Shown piece by piece: positions 25,598 to 35,380 of a DNA stretch of 64,000 nt. The notes below the pieces were generated by a model. The model saw only the letters and a list, made by a program, of their open reading frames with translations, did not search any database and had not been told where the DNA came from. Numbering within the stretch: the first letter of the stretch is position 1; each line of letters opens with the position of its first letter. Where the stretch lies: NCBI RefSeq assembly GCF_030913705.1, contig NZ_CP133190.1, positions 3,867,501-3,931,500 on the forward strand, given 5' to 3'. The position numbers were made by a program, and so were the translations under genes. The stretch is from Anaerocolumna sp. MB42-C2. Its GTDB lineage: Bacteria; Bacillota; Clostridia; Lachnospirales; Lachnospiraceae.

Positions 25598-26848
25598 ATG
25601 TCTATAAAAATACCAAAATTTAAACAGACTGAATGGTTAATAGTTTACATAATGTTTATTACAATTTTTGCAAGCATGATAAACAGTTTTATAGCAGGTG
25701 TCCATGCATTGTATTACACAATTGATATTGCCAACACTTTACTATTTCTAAATATTTTATACTGCAAAAAATATAAAGAACTTTTTAAAGGGTCAAGTAA
25801 AATAGTAGCTATTTGGATCTGTTTTTTTATCGGTTACGCTATATTTATATCAATAGTGAAGATAGACAATGTGGGTTTATTTTTATGGGCTATAAGAAAT
25901 AATTTTAGATACTATATCTTTTTCTTTTCCTGTATTTTATGGCTAAAGGGAAATTTTAAATTTTTTAATAATTTAATAATAGCAAATTTCGTTGCAGTAC
26001 TATTTGAGTATCTAATTCTTGGAAAAAGACAAGACTGGATTGGAGGTATATTTGGATTTATTGGAGGAGATGTAAATGCACCTTTAAATATATTTTTGAT
26101 AGTAATAACAACATATTCTGTTATTTATTACTTAAACAAGAGAGAATCGTTTAAAACTTTTATACTTAAGACGGCAAGTTCATTTTTAATAGCAGCTATT
26201 GCCGAATTGAAGATTTTTTATATTGAGTTTGCAATTATATTACTTTTCGCAGTTCTTATTACCGATTTTACTATAAAAAAAATAATCATTGTGTTAGCTT
26301 TTGTATTAGGTGCGGTTGTTTCACTTCGTATGCTGTACATTGTTATGCCTGAACTGGATCCAGAGTTTTTCTCAATCAGCCATATGTATCTCTATGCAAC
26401 TTCACACAAAGGATATACGGGCTCTGGTGATATGAATAGATTTAATTTCTTAAGCCAATGTAATGAGATATTAAAAACCAAATCTAATATGATTACGGGG
26501 CTTGGCTTAGGAAACTGTGAAGTGGCAACCAATATTGGTTGGTATTCTAAATTTTTTAGTACATACTCTTATACCCATTATAATTGGTTGTCTTCGACCT
26601 TTATGTACTTAGAACTTGGATGGATTGGTATTATTATGTATTTTGGTTTGTTTATCTTATTTTTTATTAAGATAATTCAATTGGGCCAAAATAAGAATAA
26701 TCTTTTAAATAGTCAAATATGTGCAATACTTGCGCTAATGACAATAGTTTTGTTGTTCTATAATTCATCAATGAGAGGAGACTATGCTTATCTGATGTTT
26801 TATGCACTAGCAATTCCTTTCAAGAAAAGTAATATTAATACTGCTTAA
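25598..26848 (+). CDS. Wzy-like polysaccharide polymerase
   Basis: 416 aa, 10 or more membrane segments across the whole length and a larger outside loop around residues 250-320 (SHMYLYATSHKGYTGSGDMNRFN ... TYSYTHYNWLSST), the layout of O-antigen polymerase-type proteins. These are poorly conserved in sequence, so the call rests on topology and on its place between glycosyltransferases and a flippase. It would link repeat units on the outer membrane face. No other polymerase candidate is visible in the block. Confidence 0.8.
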   Translation: MSIKIPKFKQTEWLIVYIMFITIFASMINSFIAGVHALYYTIDIANTLLFLNILYCKKYKELFKGSSKIVAIWICFFIGYAIFISIVKIDNVGLFLWAIRNNFRYYIFFFSCILWLKGNFKFFNNLIIANFVAVLFEYLILGKRQDWIGGIFGFIGGDVNAPLNIFLIVITTYSVIYYLNKRESFKTFILKTASSFLIAAIAELKIFYIEFAIILLFAVLITDFTIKKIIIVLAFVLGAVVSLRMLYIVMPELDPEFFSISHMYLYATSHKGYTGSGDMNRFNFLSQCNEILKTKSNMITGLGLGNCEVATNIGWYSKFFSTYSYTHYNWLSSTFMYLELGWIGIIMYFGLFILFFIKIIQLGQNKNNLLNSQICAILALMTIVLLFYNSSMRGDYAYLMFYALAIPFKKSNINTA

Positions 26849-27492
26849 GAGATGGAGAACTATTAAAAGTCAATAGTTTTTTGTAAAAATTGTTATTTAA
26901 AAAAAGGTAATCAAAATAACCTTTCAAAAATAATTTTTGTAATACTTATAAAAATATACTGCAGGCTGTCACTACTAATGCGTCTATTTTGATACGACTT
27001 AAAGACTGAGACTTACTAAATTTAGTGAGAAGAACAAGGTTAAATTCTATGAAGTTGTGAATTGGGCTTTTCAAGGAATAACTTCAGATTTAGAACATTA
27101 TGAACAGTAGGTTCGAAATATATTTTTAATTCATCTTGGTGATCCAAAGATTGAAGAACTGCTTGGTGTTAATCAAACTCACCATCAGTGTTTTTGATGG
27201 TGAGTAAATATGACATGTCCTGTATCAGAAATAATGCAGCAATAATGTTTGTACTTGAATATGTCTATTCTGACATGATAGATATCACCTTAGATAATAT
27301 TTTATGTTGTTTTTCTCAAGGATTCAAAAAGCTGTGGTCCGGGTCACCTCGAAATAGTCAAAACTGTAGAAAAATAGGAATAACTCACAATGCATCAGAG
27401 TAATAGAGATTACCCCAACAAAAAGGTTGGGAGAAAGGAAAATAATCCAATTAAACTCATTAAGTAGATGTTTAGATTATACGTGATAGAAA
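26849..27492. other. Gene-free stretch with decayed sequence and two hairpins
   Basis: About 640 bp with no convincing gene. Short coding-like pieces, for example near 27053-27107 and 27124-27196 (each ending in a stop), suggest remnants of a lost gene. Hairpins: ACTCACCATCA/TGATGGTGAGT (27177-27187 with 27195-27205) and CCCAAC/GTTGGG (27414-27431). Neither has a T run. Confidence 0.5.
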
Positions 27493-28305
27493 ATGATACC
27501 GAAGGTGATAAATTATTGTTGGTTTGGTGGAGCGGATCTGCCGGAACTGGCAAATACATGTATAGAAAGCTGGAAAAAGAATTGTCCTGATTATGAAATA
27601 AAGCGATGGGATGAGAGTAATTTTGATTACAACGAATGTGAATATATTATGGAAGCGTATAAAGCGAAAAAATGGGCTTTTGTGAGTGATTACGCTAGGT
27701 TTAAAATATTATATGAAAATGGAGGTGTATATTTTGATACTGATGTTGAATTAATTAGACCGATTGATGATTTTCTAGAAAACGGACCATTCATGGGATG
27801 TGAGCCGGGAGATGTCTTACAAGCAGCTCCAGGATTAGGCTTGGCAGTAGAGCCGAAGAATGAGCTGTTTAAGGAGATAGTTGAATATTATAAAAATCAA
27901 AAGTTTCTGAGATCATATGGTACAGAAAATCCTGAAACAGTTGTATCAAGAGTGACAGCTATTTTGAAAAAATATGGATTTGTTGGGAATGGATCTATAG
28001 AATATATCAGAGGCATATGTATTTATCCACCAGAATATTTTTGCCCAAAGAATTATTATACAGGGGAAGTTAATCTTACGGATAAAACAGTTTCAATTCA
28101 TCATTATAGTGCGACTTGGCATGAGCCAGAAGAAGATAAAAGCTATGTCTTAGAACAAAGGTTTAATAGAGTATTTGGCATAAAACTTGGGACAATACTG
28201 GGTAAACCAATTCATTATTATTACAGACTCAAGTTAAGAGCAAGACAAAGAGGTGGATATATTAATGCTTTGAAATATTTTGCATACAAACTTAAAGGAG
28301 GTTGA
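27493..28305 (+). CDS. GT32-family glycosyltransferase, copy 2
   Basis: 270 aa. IPKVINYCWFGGADLPELA at the start and KKWAFVSDYARFKILYENGGVYFDTDVELI (DXD around residues 78-80) match GT32; SIHHYSATWHEPEE near the C-terminus fits too. Related to 23881-24609 but clearly diverged, with a longer tail. Codon usage is slightly less AT-rich than in its neighbours. Likely adds a further sugar of the repeat unit. Confidence 0.9.
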   Translation: MIPKVINYCWFGGADLPELANTCIESWKKNCPDYEIKRWDESNFDYNECEYIMEAYKAKKWAFVSDYARFKILYENGGVYFDTDVELIRPIDDFLENGPFMGCEPGDVLQAAPGLGLAVEPKNELFKEIVEYYKNQKFLRSYGTENPETVVSRVTAILKKYGFVGNGSIEYIRGICIYPPEYFCPKNYYTGEVNLTDKTVSIHHYSATWHEPEEDKSYVLEQRFNRVFGIKLGTILGKPIHYYYRLKLRARQRGGYINALKYFAYKLKGG

Positions 28306-28416
28306 ATTTTACTGGTCAAAAACAATAAATAGTTCCCACATAAACTATGAGATTGTTATAAAGAGAGAGAGGGTAAAGTGCTAAAACAAATTATAGATTT
28401 AGCAAGTATATAGGCC

Positions 28417-29829
28417 ATGACTAAAGAAACAAAATTGTTAAAAAATACAGCAATTATTGGGATTGGTAACATTTGTACGAAGTGTATCAGTTTTTTTATG
28501 TTGCCTTTATATACGTCAATACTGACTACAGTACAGTATGGTACAGTAGATTTAATTGCAACATATTCATCTTTGTTGATGATAATTTTAACACTACAAT
28601 TTGAACAAGGCGTTTTTAGGTATTTGGTAGAATTCAGGGAAGATGAAACAAAACAAAAAGAGTACATTTCAGTTGCAATTTTAACGGTTATTATAATAAC
28701 AATAGTCTTTTCAATCATTGGATCAGTAATTTTAAGCGTTGTAGGGTATAAGTATACGATATTTTTTATTGGCACGTCGTCTATTGGAGCAATAAATGCA
28801 GTGTTCTTACAAATACCTCGCGGACTAGGTAATAATGCAGTATACGCTTTTGGAAGTCTATTAAGTGGATCAACTAACGTTCTTCTAAATGTTCTTTTTG
28901 TTGCTATTCTTCATTATGGAGTAAATGGCGTGTTGATAGCGAGTTTACTTTCTCTTTGTATATGTCTTATATACGTATGTATTAGATTGAAATTGTGGCA
29001 ATGGGTTAAGAGGAGTATTTTTAGTATGGAATGCTTAAAAAAATTACTAAGATATTCACTTCCATTGGTTCCGTATACTTTGTGTTGGTGGATTATTAGT
29101 GCTTCTGATAGGATGCTCATAAGTAGATTTCTTGGTACATCATTTAATGGAATATATGCTGCAGCTTATAAATTTCCTTCTTTATTTAGCATGGTTACGA
29201 ATATTTTTCAACTTTCATGGACAGAATCAGCATCAGAAAATATTAATGATGATAATCGTGATGAATTTTATAATAATGTATTTAATAAAACAATAAGATT
29301 TTATTCTTCTGCCAATATGGGAATTATTTGTTTAATGCCTTTTCTTTTTAATTTTTTAATAGGAGATGCATTTAAAGATACATATTATTATATTCCAATT
29401 TTACTATGTGCTGCATTATTTCACTCTATAGCTGCGTTATATGGATCCCTATATTTTGCATTTAAAGAAACAAAAAAAATATCGACAACAACGATGCTTG
29501 CAGCAGCTATTAATTTCATTGTTAACTTTGCTTTAATTCAGTTTGTAGGCTTATACGCAGCGGCTGGTTCTTCGCTAATTGCATATTTTATTATTACGAT
29601 TATTAGACACTATGATATTCAAAGCATGGTTAAAATTATTATTTCAAGAAAATATATTATTATAGAATGCTTTATGTATTTAATTGTTCTATTTAGTTAT
29701 TACCTAATGAATTGGGTGATAGAGATAGTGGTATTAGCTATTATAATCCCATATTGCTGTATTCAGAACAAAGATTTTTTTAGCTCTATTTTCAAAATGA
29801 GTCAGAAGGTATTTATGAGGAAAAATTAA
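28417..29829 (+). CDS. Wzx-like polysaccharide flippase (MOP/MATE superfamily)
   Basis: 470 aa with about 12-14 membrane segments. N-terminal KNTAIIGIGNICTKCISFFMLPLYTSILTTVQYGTVDLI is the hallmark of the RfbX/PST family. It would move the undecaprenyl-linked repeat unit across the membrane. Polar loops are short; the cytoplasmic C-terminus is Lys-rich. The ribosome site is weak. The stop directly adjoins the ATG of the following gene. Confidence 0.92.
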   Translation: MTKETKLLKNTAIIGIGNICTKCISFFMLPLYTSILTTVQYGTVDLIATYSSLLMIILTLQFEQGVFRYLVEFREDETKQKEYISVAILTVIIITIVFSIIGSVILSVVGYKYTIFFIGTSSIGAINAVFLQIPRGLGNNAVYAFGSLLSGSTNVLLNVLFVAILHYGVNGVLIASLLSLCICLIYVCIRLKLWQWVKRSIFSMECLKKLLRYSLPLVPYTLCWWIISASDRMLISRFLGTSFNGIYAAAYKFPSLFSMVTNIFQLSWTESASENINDDNRDEFYNNVFNKTIRFYSSANMGIICLMPFLFNFLIGDAFKDTYYYIPILLCAALFHSIAALYGSLYFAFKETKKISTTTMLAAAINFIVNFALIQFVGLYAAAGSSLIAYFIITIIRHYDIQSMVKIIISRKYIIIECFMYLIVLFSYYLMNWVIEIVVLAIIIPYCCIQNKDFFSSIFKMSQKVFMRKN

Positions 29830-30957
29830 ATGAAAAAGAAGATTGGTATAGCGACGATAACATTTACTAAAGAGGAAAGTGTTGATTTTAATTATGGTAA
29901 TATTCTACAAAATTATGCCTTAAGTACATATTTAAAAAAACAAGGATATTCAGTAGATACTATTTATTATACATCCTCGTACTATGAGGAATTAACATCT
30001 TTGATTTCTCATAAGTATCAGTTTGAGATAAAGCAATTTGCGGATGACATTGTTAGAATCTATAAAAGAAAATTGTATTGGAATGTTTTGCAAGGAAAAA
30101 GGGAGGTAAGAAAAAATAAATTTAATCTGTTTATAGAAGAAAATATTAAATATTCAGTTGATAAGTACAATATAAAATCGAATTTAAAGGAATTAGATAC
30201 TCTGTATGATGCATTTATAACTGGAAGTGATCAAGTTTGGAATCCATATTACGAGGGATCAAATGAGTTTTATTATTTGTACTTTGCAAAAAAGGGAAAA
30301 CGAATTTCTTATGCTCCTAGTATAGCGGTTGACGCTATACCAGAACTGATAAGAGAAAAGTATGCTGAATGGATTAGTAATATTGATTATTTATCCATTC
30401 GTGAAAAAAGTGGACAAATACTATTAAAGAATTTATATGGATTTGAGGCAAAAATAGTGTGTGATCCAGTTTTTCTTTTGGACAAGAAACAGTGGAGTCA
30501 GATATCAGTTGATGTTAACATTAATAAAAAATACTTTTTAATTTATATATTGGGTAAAAAAACAGTTAGTATAAAAAAGAATATTTGTATGCTTGAAAAA
30601 AGATATAATATTAAAGGAATAGATGTCTATAGTAAGGATGAAATAGAATCAATGTTTGCGGGCCCCAAAGAGTTCCTTGGACTAATAAAAAATGCAGAAT
30701 TTGTTTTTACTAACTCATTCCATGGAGCTGCATTATCGACAATTTTTGAAAAATCTATTGTAATTTCAGATCGAGTTGGAGGAGAAAGAATGAATAGCCG
30801 TATTGATGACTTGTTAGCATTAATTGATGCTCCTAATAGAGAAATTCAATATATTTTAAAGAACCCTAATCTTATAGAAATGAAGTTTAATAATAAAAAT
30901 AAGCTGGATATGTTGATTAATGATTCCAAAGAGTTTTTAAACAATGCACTTTTATAA
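29830..30957 (+). CDS. Polysaccharide pyruvyl transferase family protein (CsaB/WcaK-like)
   Basis: 375 aa. NYGNILQNYALSTYLKKQGY at the start, ITGSDQVWNP (residues about 136-145), VCDPVFLLDKKQW and TNSFHGAALSTIFEK near the C-terminus are the family signatures. It would transfer pyruvate from phosphoenolpyruvate as a ketal onto a sugar, giving an acidic polymer. In capsule blocks this family commonly neighbours an FrhB-like protein, as here. Confidence 0.9.
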   Translation: MKKKIGIATITFTKEESVDFNYGNILQNYALSTYLKKQGYSVDTIYYTSSYYEELTSLISHKYQFEIKQFADDIVRIYKRKLYWNVLQGKREVRKNKFNLFIEENIKYSVDKYNIKSNLKELDTLYDAFITGSDQVWNPYYEGSNEFYYLYFAKKGKRISYAPSIAVDAIPELIREKYAEWISNIDYLSIREKSGQILLKNLYGFEAKIVCDPVFLLDKKQWSQISVDVNINKKYFLIYILGKKTVSIKKNICMLEKRYNIKGIDVYSKDEIESMFAGPKEFLGLIKNAEFVFTNSFHGAALSTIFEKSIVISDRVGGERMNSRIDDLLALIDAPNREIQYILKNPNLIEMKFNNKNKLDMLINDSKEFLNNALL

Positions 30958-30993
30958 TCATTATAAGTAGGGGGATCGGGGTATTTTTAGAAA

Positions 30994-31959
30994 ATGAAAA
31001 ATATAATATTTGGAGCATATCATAAAGATGATGTAATAAGAATGGATAGTTCTTCCGGAGGAGTCTTTTCTGCAATTGCTATTGAAATAATCAATAAAGA
31101 AGGATATATCTTTGGTGCAAATTTACGAACGGATAATAATATATATTCATGTGAGCATATTATGTGCACAAGTGTTCAAGAACTGGAAAAACTTAGAGGA
31201 TCAAAATATGTGCCAAGCAAAATTGGAGATACTTTTAAACAAATTGAAAAGTTACTAAAAGAAGACAAATACATTTTGTTTTGTGGCACGCCATGTCAGG
31301 TGGCTGGTTTAATTAGTTATTTAGGTAAGAAATATGAGAAACTATATACAATTGATTTTATTTGCCATGGTGTTCCCATTCCATATTTGTTAAAAAAAGT
31401 TATTGGTGAGGATAACAACAAAAAAGTTATTAGTGCTGTTGATTTTCGTAATAAAAAGCAAGGATGGCAGAATTATGCATTTTCAGTTGAGTATACAGAT
31501 GGTTTAAAATCATATCAGTTAGGACGTGAGTCGAAGTATATGCAATTATATCTATCGGATATGTATTTAAGACCGTCTTGTTATACCTGTAATTATAGGT
31601 CGACCAACAGGTTTTCGGATATTACGTTAGGGGACTTTTGGGGAGTTGAATCATTTAAGAACATTACCAATGAGGACATGTTCAAAGGCATTTCCGTTGT
31701 CGTTATTAACTCAGAAAAAGGTCTTCAAATTTTCCATAAATCATCCAATCAATTGGTATGTTTTGAAAGCGATATTTCTGTCTTTGATAGCACAAATAGA
31801 TATTATAAAGAACATGTAATAAGACCATATGATATAAAAAAATTCAGAAACTTAATCTATAAGCAGAAATGTGATGAAATAATTAATAAATACAAGAGAT
31901 ATTCTTGGTTTCGCGAATTTGTTAAGAAAGTTAAAAGGAAGATATATAAAATTATTTAA
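30994..31959 (+). CDS. Coenzyme F420 hydrogenase/dehydrogenase beta-subunit (FrhB/FdhB)-like protein without its ferredoxin domain
   Basis: 321 aa. MDSSSGGVFSAIA, LRGSKYVPSKIGDTFKQIEKLL, ILFCGTPCQVAGL, CHGVPIPYLL and CNYRSTNRFSDITLGDFWG are the FrhB_FdhB N- and C-domain motifs. Many capsule-cluster members begin with two [4Fe-4S] ferredoxin motifs; here the protein starts right at the FrhB part, and a free-standing ferredoxin lies just downstream (32097-32297). Its precise reaction in polysaccharide synthesis is not known to me. Confidence 0.88.
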   Translation: MKNIIFGAYHKDDVIRMDSSSGGVFSAIAIEIINKEGYIFGANLRTDNNIYSCEHIMCTSVQELEKLRGSKYVPSKIGDTFKQIEKLLKEDKYILFCGTPCQVAGLISYLGKKYEKLYTIDFICHGVPIPYLLKKVIGEDNNKKVISAVDFRNKKQGWQNYAFSVEYTDGLKSYQLGRESKYMQLYLSDMYLRPSCYTCNYRSTNRFSDITLGDFWGVESFKNITNEDMFKGISVVVINSEKGLQIFHKSSNQLVCFESDISVFDSTNRYYKEHVIRPYDIKKFRNLIYKQKCDEIINKYKRYSWFREFVKKVKRKIYKII

Positions 31960-32096
31960 AAATTGTTACATTTACTTGAGAGTAATATGGTTTGGTAAAA
32001 AAGTTAAAAACTTTTATCATACATTTCTAAGGGTTTAGTGTGGATAAATCTAGCAAGTTTGGAATCTACGTATATTGTAAAAGAGGTACAACGATT

Positions 32097-32297
32097 ATGA
32101 AAAAACTACCAGTTCTCTACAATAGAAAAGAAGAGTGTTGCGGCTGTACAGCCTGCTATGCAATCTGCCCCAAGGAAGCTATTTCAATGGTGGAAGATAA
32201 AGAAAGATTTGAGTATCCACTAGTAGATGGTGCTAAGTGTATCCGTTGCTACATGTGTTTAAAGGTCTGTCCAATCAAGACAGTTAATGGAACATAA
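32097..32297 (+). CDS. Small 2[4Fe-4S] ferredoxin-like protein, separated from its usual FrhB partner domain
   Basis: 66 aa. Two complete cluster motifs: CCGCTACYAICP and CIRCYMCLKVCP (C-x2-C-x2-C-x3-C-P). The start MKKLPVLYNRKEECCGC resembles the beginning of the fused FrhB proteins of capsule clusters, and the protein stops soon after the second motif (KTVNGT). ATG 32097 is chosen with AGAGG upstream; GTG 32040 would add 19 residues without homology. It may serve the FrhB-like protein in trans, or be a 5' fragment of a second, lost copy. Confidence 0.75.
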   Translation: MKKLPVLYNRKEECCGCTACYAICPKEAISMVEDKERFEYPLVDGAKCIRCYMCLKVCPIKTVNGT

Positions 32298-32681
32298 ATC
32301 TCCCACGTCCACTTATAAACTCTATTCAATATCTTCAAGAGTAGTGCGAGTATGACTTGACCAGCAAGATAAGTGATAATTGATGTGTTGGAATGTTTGG
32401 ATAAGGAAATTGAAAATTGAATAGTGAAGTAGTAGATAAAGCCGCAGCGATGATCAGAAAATAAAGTACGGCAGGTGATGCTTTCTGAAAAAAAGAGAGA
32501 CCTACATATACTTATAGGCCTTGAAGTAGATTGAGTCTTTGAGGTGGGAAAGATTAATGAAACAAGATAATTTGAATGCTAATGACATTTTACTAAAAGG
32601 TAAGAAACTACTGTTGTAAAAGAAATGCAAAATAGGATTGATGACTTGGTGTGGTTCAAATTAATAATGGGGGTAGAGCAA
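32298..32681. other. Gene-poor stretch between ferredoxin and acyltransferase genes
   Basis: About 380 bp. A 20-codon ORF with a good ribosome site (MKQDNLNANDILLKGKKLLL, start near 32557) is the only coding-like item and may be the decayed start of a lost gene. No hairpin with a T run was seen. Confidence 0.4.
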
Positions 32682-33698
32682 GTGCAGCAAGAAAGAAATA
32701 ATTCTATAGACATGTTTCGTTTATTGGCTTCCTTAATGGTAGTTATTATACATACAGAACTTATGACTGATATTAATCAAACAATTGGTTTTATAATGAC
32801 GCAAGTAATACCAAGAATAGCAGTTCCTTTTTTCTTTTGTACATCTGGATATTTTTATATAAAAAAAATAATAAATAAGAAGATGGAATTCATTACTACA
32901 ATGAAAAAGCTAGTATTAGTATACAGTCTATGGAGTTTAGTATATTTTGCATCTGATTTATTAAGAAGTTTGCATAATGAGACATCTATACGGATCTGGG
33001 TTATAAACTGTTTGAAAAATTACTTTATCTATGGTTCTAGCTACCAATTATGGTTTTTCCCTGCTTTATTCTTTTGTATAATAATAGCATCTATAAGTTA
33101 TAAATTTGGTTTACTTAAAATGCTAGGACATATTTCATTGTTGCTATACATTATCGGCTGTCTTGGTTGTTCTTATTATAGTATAGGGAATAGAATTCCG
33201 GTAATATCATTATTGATAAACTCGCAGCACTTTACATTGATAAGAAGGGTAGTTCTAATGGGACTGCCATTTTATATTCTTGGATATTGGATAAATATAT
33301 TTGAGAATAAAATTAGTATAAAGAAGTTAAATATAAAGTTGATAATATGCATTGTTATGTTTTTATTAGAGATATATTTTGTTGTTAATTTTAAAATACA
33401 AAAATCTATTGTGATAACTATATTCTTATATGTACTGCTTGCTTTTGTTATGATATTTTTGCTCAAACATCCATTTTTTGAAAAGTCTAAAAGTGCTCGC
33501 ATTATGAGAGGTATCGGTAATTTTATTTTTTATACGCATCCATTATATATTATGATAATTACAAAGGCATGGGATATAATCTTTGATGGAAAGATCGAAA
33601 CTATTGTTCTTTATATAATCACTATTAGTAGTTCTGGATTATGTGGATATATAATAATAAAAATAAACAATAAATTTTTAAATCAATTTATATATTAA
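32682..33698 (+). CDS. Acyltransferase-3 family membrane O-acyltransferase
   Basis: Multi-pass membrane protein, about 338 aa with 10 or so membrane segments. RNNSIDMFRLLASLMVVIIHTEL carries the conserved R-x10-H signature of the family, and FFFCTSGYFYIKK follows. Likely acetylates the polysaccharide. GTG 32682 has GGGGG 8 nt upstream and gives the usual N-terminus; an ATG at 32625 would add 19 residues. Last gene of the assembly block. Confidence 0.85.
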   Translation: MQQERNNSIDMFRLLASLMVVIIHTELMTDINQTIGFIMTQVIPRIAVPFFFCTSGYFYIKKIINKKMEFITTMKKLVLVYSLWSLVYFASDLLRSLHNETSIRIWVINCLKNYFIYGSSYQLWFFPALFFCIIIASISYKFGLLKMLGHISLLLYIIGCLGCSYYSIGNRIPVISLLINSQHFTLIRRVVLMGLPFYILGYWINIFENKISIKKLNIKLIICIVMFLLEIYFVVNFKIQKSIVITIFLYVLLAFVMIFLLKHPFFEKSKSARIMRGIGNFIFYTHPLYIMIITKAWDIIFDGKIETIVLYIITISSSGLCGYIIIKINNKFLNQFIY

Positions 33699-33816
33699 CA
33701 TTGGTGAAAAGCGAATGTCCGTAAAATAGCGGGTTCTTATCAGCATGAAAAATTTGTGAATGAGTAAGAAATGTCATAACAAGAGTTCTTATGTGGTATA
33801 TGGTGTTTGTAAAGTT

Positions 33817-33858
33817 AAATGTGAACGGGAAAGAAAGAGTGCTCGTTCACATTTTGTT
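33817..33858 (+). terminator. Possible terminator after the acyltransferase gene
   Basis: AAATGTGAACG (33817-33827) pairs with CGTTCACATTT (33844-33854) around a 16-nt loop; a TTTTGTT tail follows. The long loop lowers confidence. Confidence 0.5.
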
Positions 33859-34014
33859 AAAAATCTTTGTGAAACTCATTTCTTCGAATTGTTAACTTAA
33901 AGAAAAACGAAATCGACCAAGATTCTTTATACAACCAAAACACATTTGCGAAAATAGACTAAGTAAAGATGCCGGAATGATTTTTCATTTTCTAACTCAT
34001 CATCTCATACTAGG

Positions 34015-34126
34015 AGAGCAGTTTTGGTTCTGTGGGTTTATACTTATTTACAGTGTTCCGACTGATACCCAAGCTCTTTGCTATTTCTCGATCGCTGCAT
34101 CCTTCGTTACTGTGTAACTTGTACAT
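34015..34126 (-). pseudogene. IS21-family IstA transposase, N-terminal remnant
   Basis: The minus strand reads MYKLHSNEGCSDREIAKSLGISRNTVNKY followed by a few residues before the frame breaks up. This is the helix-turn-helix start of IstA. No catalytic domain or IstB is near, so this is a short relic. Confidence 0.6.
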
Positions 34127-34228
34127 AACCTGTCCCTTTTTTCAAACCTCTTTTTATGACATGATTAAGTTTAAATTTGTGTGTTAGGTTGTACAACCTA
34201 ATGCGACTTAATCAGGAGGGTTACACAC

Positions 34229-34400
34229 ATGAATGCTCAATCGTTGAAACACCAGCTTTCATTGCAAAAATGGACGAGAATCGTTAAGGCGCGTTCCCAG
34301 TCTGGACTTAAGGTGATTGATTTCTGCCGGCAGGAAGGAATCAGTAAGATGCCTATTACTACTGGCTGAGCCAGTTACGTTGATTCTGAATGAAAATCAG
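34229..34400 (+). pseudogene. IS66-family TnpA (orfA) remnant with frameshift
   Basis: After AGGAGGG, ATG 34229 reads MNAQSLKHQLSLQKWTRIVK, then ARSQSGLKVIDFCRQEGISK, then shifts frame: DAYYYWLSQLR continues one base out. This is the small TnpA-like protein of IS66 elements. The sequence after about 34400 (to 34800) is degenerate, with pieces such as LAPWDETVQELCKNKRS suggesting further IS66 remnants. A bulged hairpin lies at 34714-34742. Confidence 0.65.
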
Positions 34401-34855
34401 GAAAGTTATCCACAGCAGATTCCATTTTTTAATGTCGTCCGTAGTTTTTTCTTCAGAATTAAATAATCTTGCCTGGTCCGGTTTCTTCGGCACATACAAT
34501 TGCACTAGCTTAATTTTTTCAGACACACTCCGGAAGGAGCGACTGCTAATTCGTTCTAACTCACAATCGTAGAAATGAATCTATATGAATATTAAAGTTC
34601 TTGCTAGAAAATCGTCCAGCAAGAACATTTCAGATGATGAATTAGCAAAACTTGCACCTTGGGATGAAACAGTTCAAGAACTTTGCAAGAACAAAAGGAG
34701 TAAAATGCCCGCATTCCGGAATCCTAGCAATAGGATCCGGAAATAAGTTTTTGGGTATGTCCCAAAACTATGCGCTTACGCTTTAAGTCACTGTCTTTAC
34801 GATTAGTCAACATACATGAATCTCCTGACTCTAGTTCTTCCGATCTATATATGTA

Positions 34856-34884
34856 TTGTAAATATAAACCAATTCTGATATATT
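34856..34884 (+). promoter_or_regulatory. Probable promoter of the Trypco2/metallopeptidase unit
   Basis: TTGTAA (34856-34861), 17-nt spacer, TATATT (34879-34884), followed by a leader of about 105 nt to the first ATG. Best match between the IS debris and 34994. Confidence 0.55.
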
Positions 34885-34993
34885 AAACATAGAGCAAATT
34901 TATGTTGCTAAACGAGAAGACATGTGATGGCAGAACATCAATTTATCTATATTTAACTCCACTTTACTTGGAGAATTCAGGGGGAAAAACTAT

Positions 34994-35365
34994 ATGAAAA
35001 AACCAGAGGATATTACTGAAAAGATTATGTTAAAAGATATCATACGGAAAGTACAAACTGAACTTATTTTATCACAAGAGGAACGTGAGAAGAATGGGAT
35101 TGATCCACTCTTTGAAGTCGAAAATCTAGAGATAGAATTGAATTTTGTGGCAGAAAGATCTGGAGAAAAGAATGGTAATATCAATCTTTCAATTATATCA
35201 GGCGAGTTAGTTAAGAACTATCGTACGGAGCAAATTCAAAGAATTAAAATATCACTTAAAACGGTTAAGAAGCAGAAAGAGATAGAGGAAGAGAATCCTT
35301 TTAAAAAACTTGATGGATCCTTACCTGATAAAGAAGTAAAAGATAATACCACCCCTCAAGCTTAG
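34994..35365 (+). CDS. Trypco2 (trypsin-co-occurring domain 2)-like protein
   Basis: 123 aa. Residues about 12-90 match the Trypco2 pattern as I know it: a first helix (LKDIIRKVQTELILSQEE), then FEVENLEIELNFVAERSGEKNG, then INLSIISGELVKNYRTEQIQRIKISL. The rest is a charged tail (EEENPFKKLDGSLPDKEV). Trypco domains are described in NTP-dependent and peptidase-linked conflict systems, next to trypsin-like proteases. AGGGGG precedes ATG 34994. The next gene, 15 nt away, encodes a protein with an HELIH zinc-peptidase motif, so a two-component arrangement with a peptidase effector fits. No trypsin-like protease is visible here. Family call from pattern memory only. Confidence 0.75.
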   Translation: MKKPEDITEKIMLKDIIRKVQTELILSQEEREKNGIDPLFEVENLEIELNFVAERSGEKNGNINLSIISGELVKNYRTEQIQRIKISLKTVKKQKEIEEENPFKKLDGSLPDKEVKDNTTPQA

Positions 35366-35380
35366 TCGGGTAGAAGGAAT

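Noticed and set aside
27188..27403. 71-codon ORF in the gap after the Wzy-like gene
   Set aside because: Begins in a hairpin, lacks a ribosome site and shows no recognisable protein pattern.
34390..34572. 60-codon ORF after the IS66 remnant
   Set aside because: Lies in degenerate IS-derived sequence and lacks a start signal.
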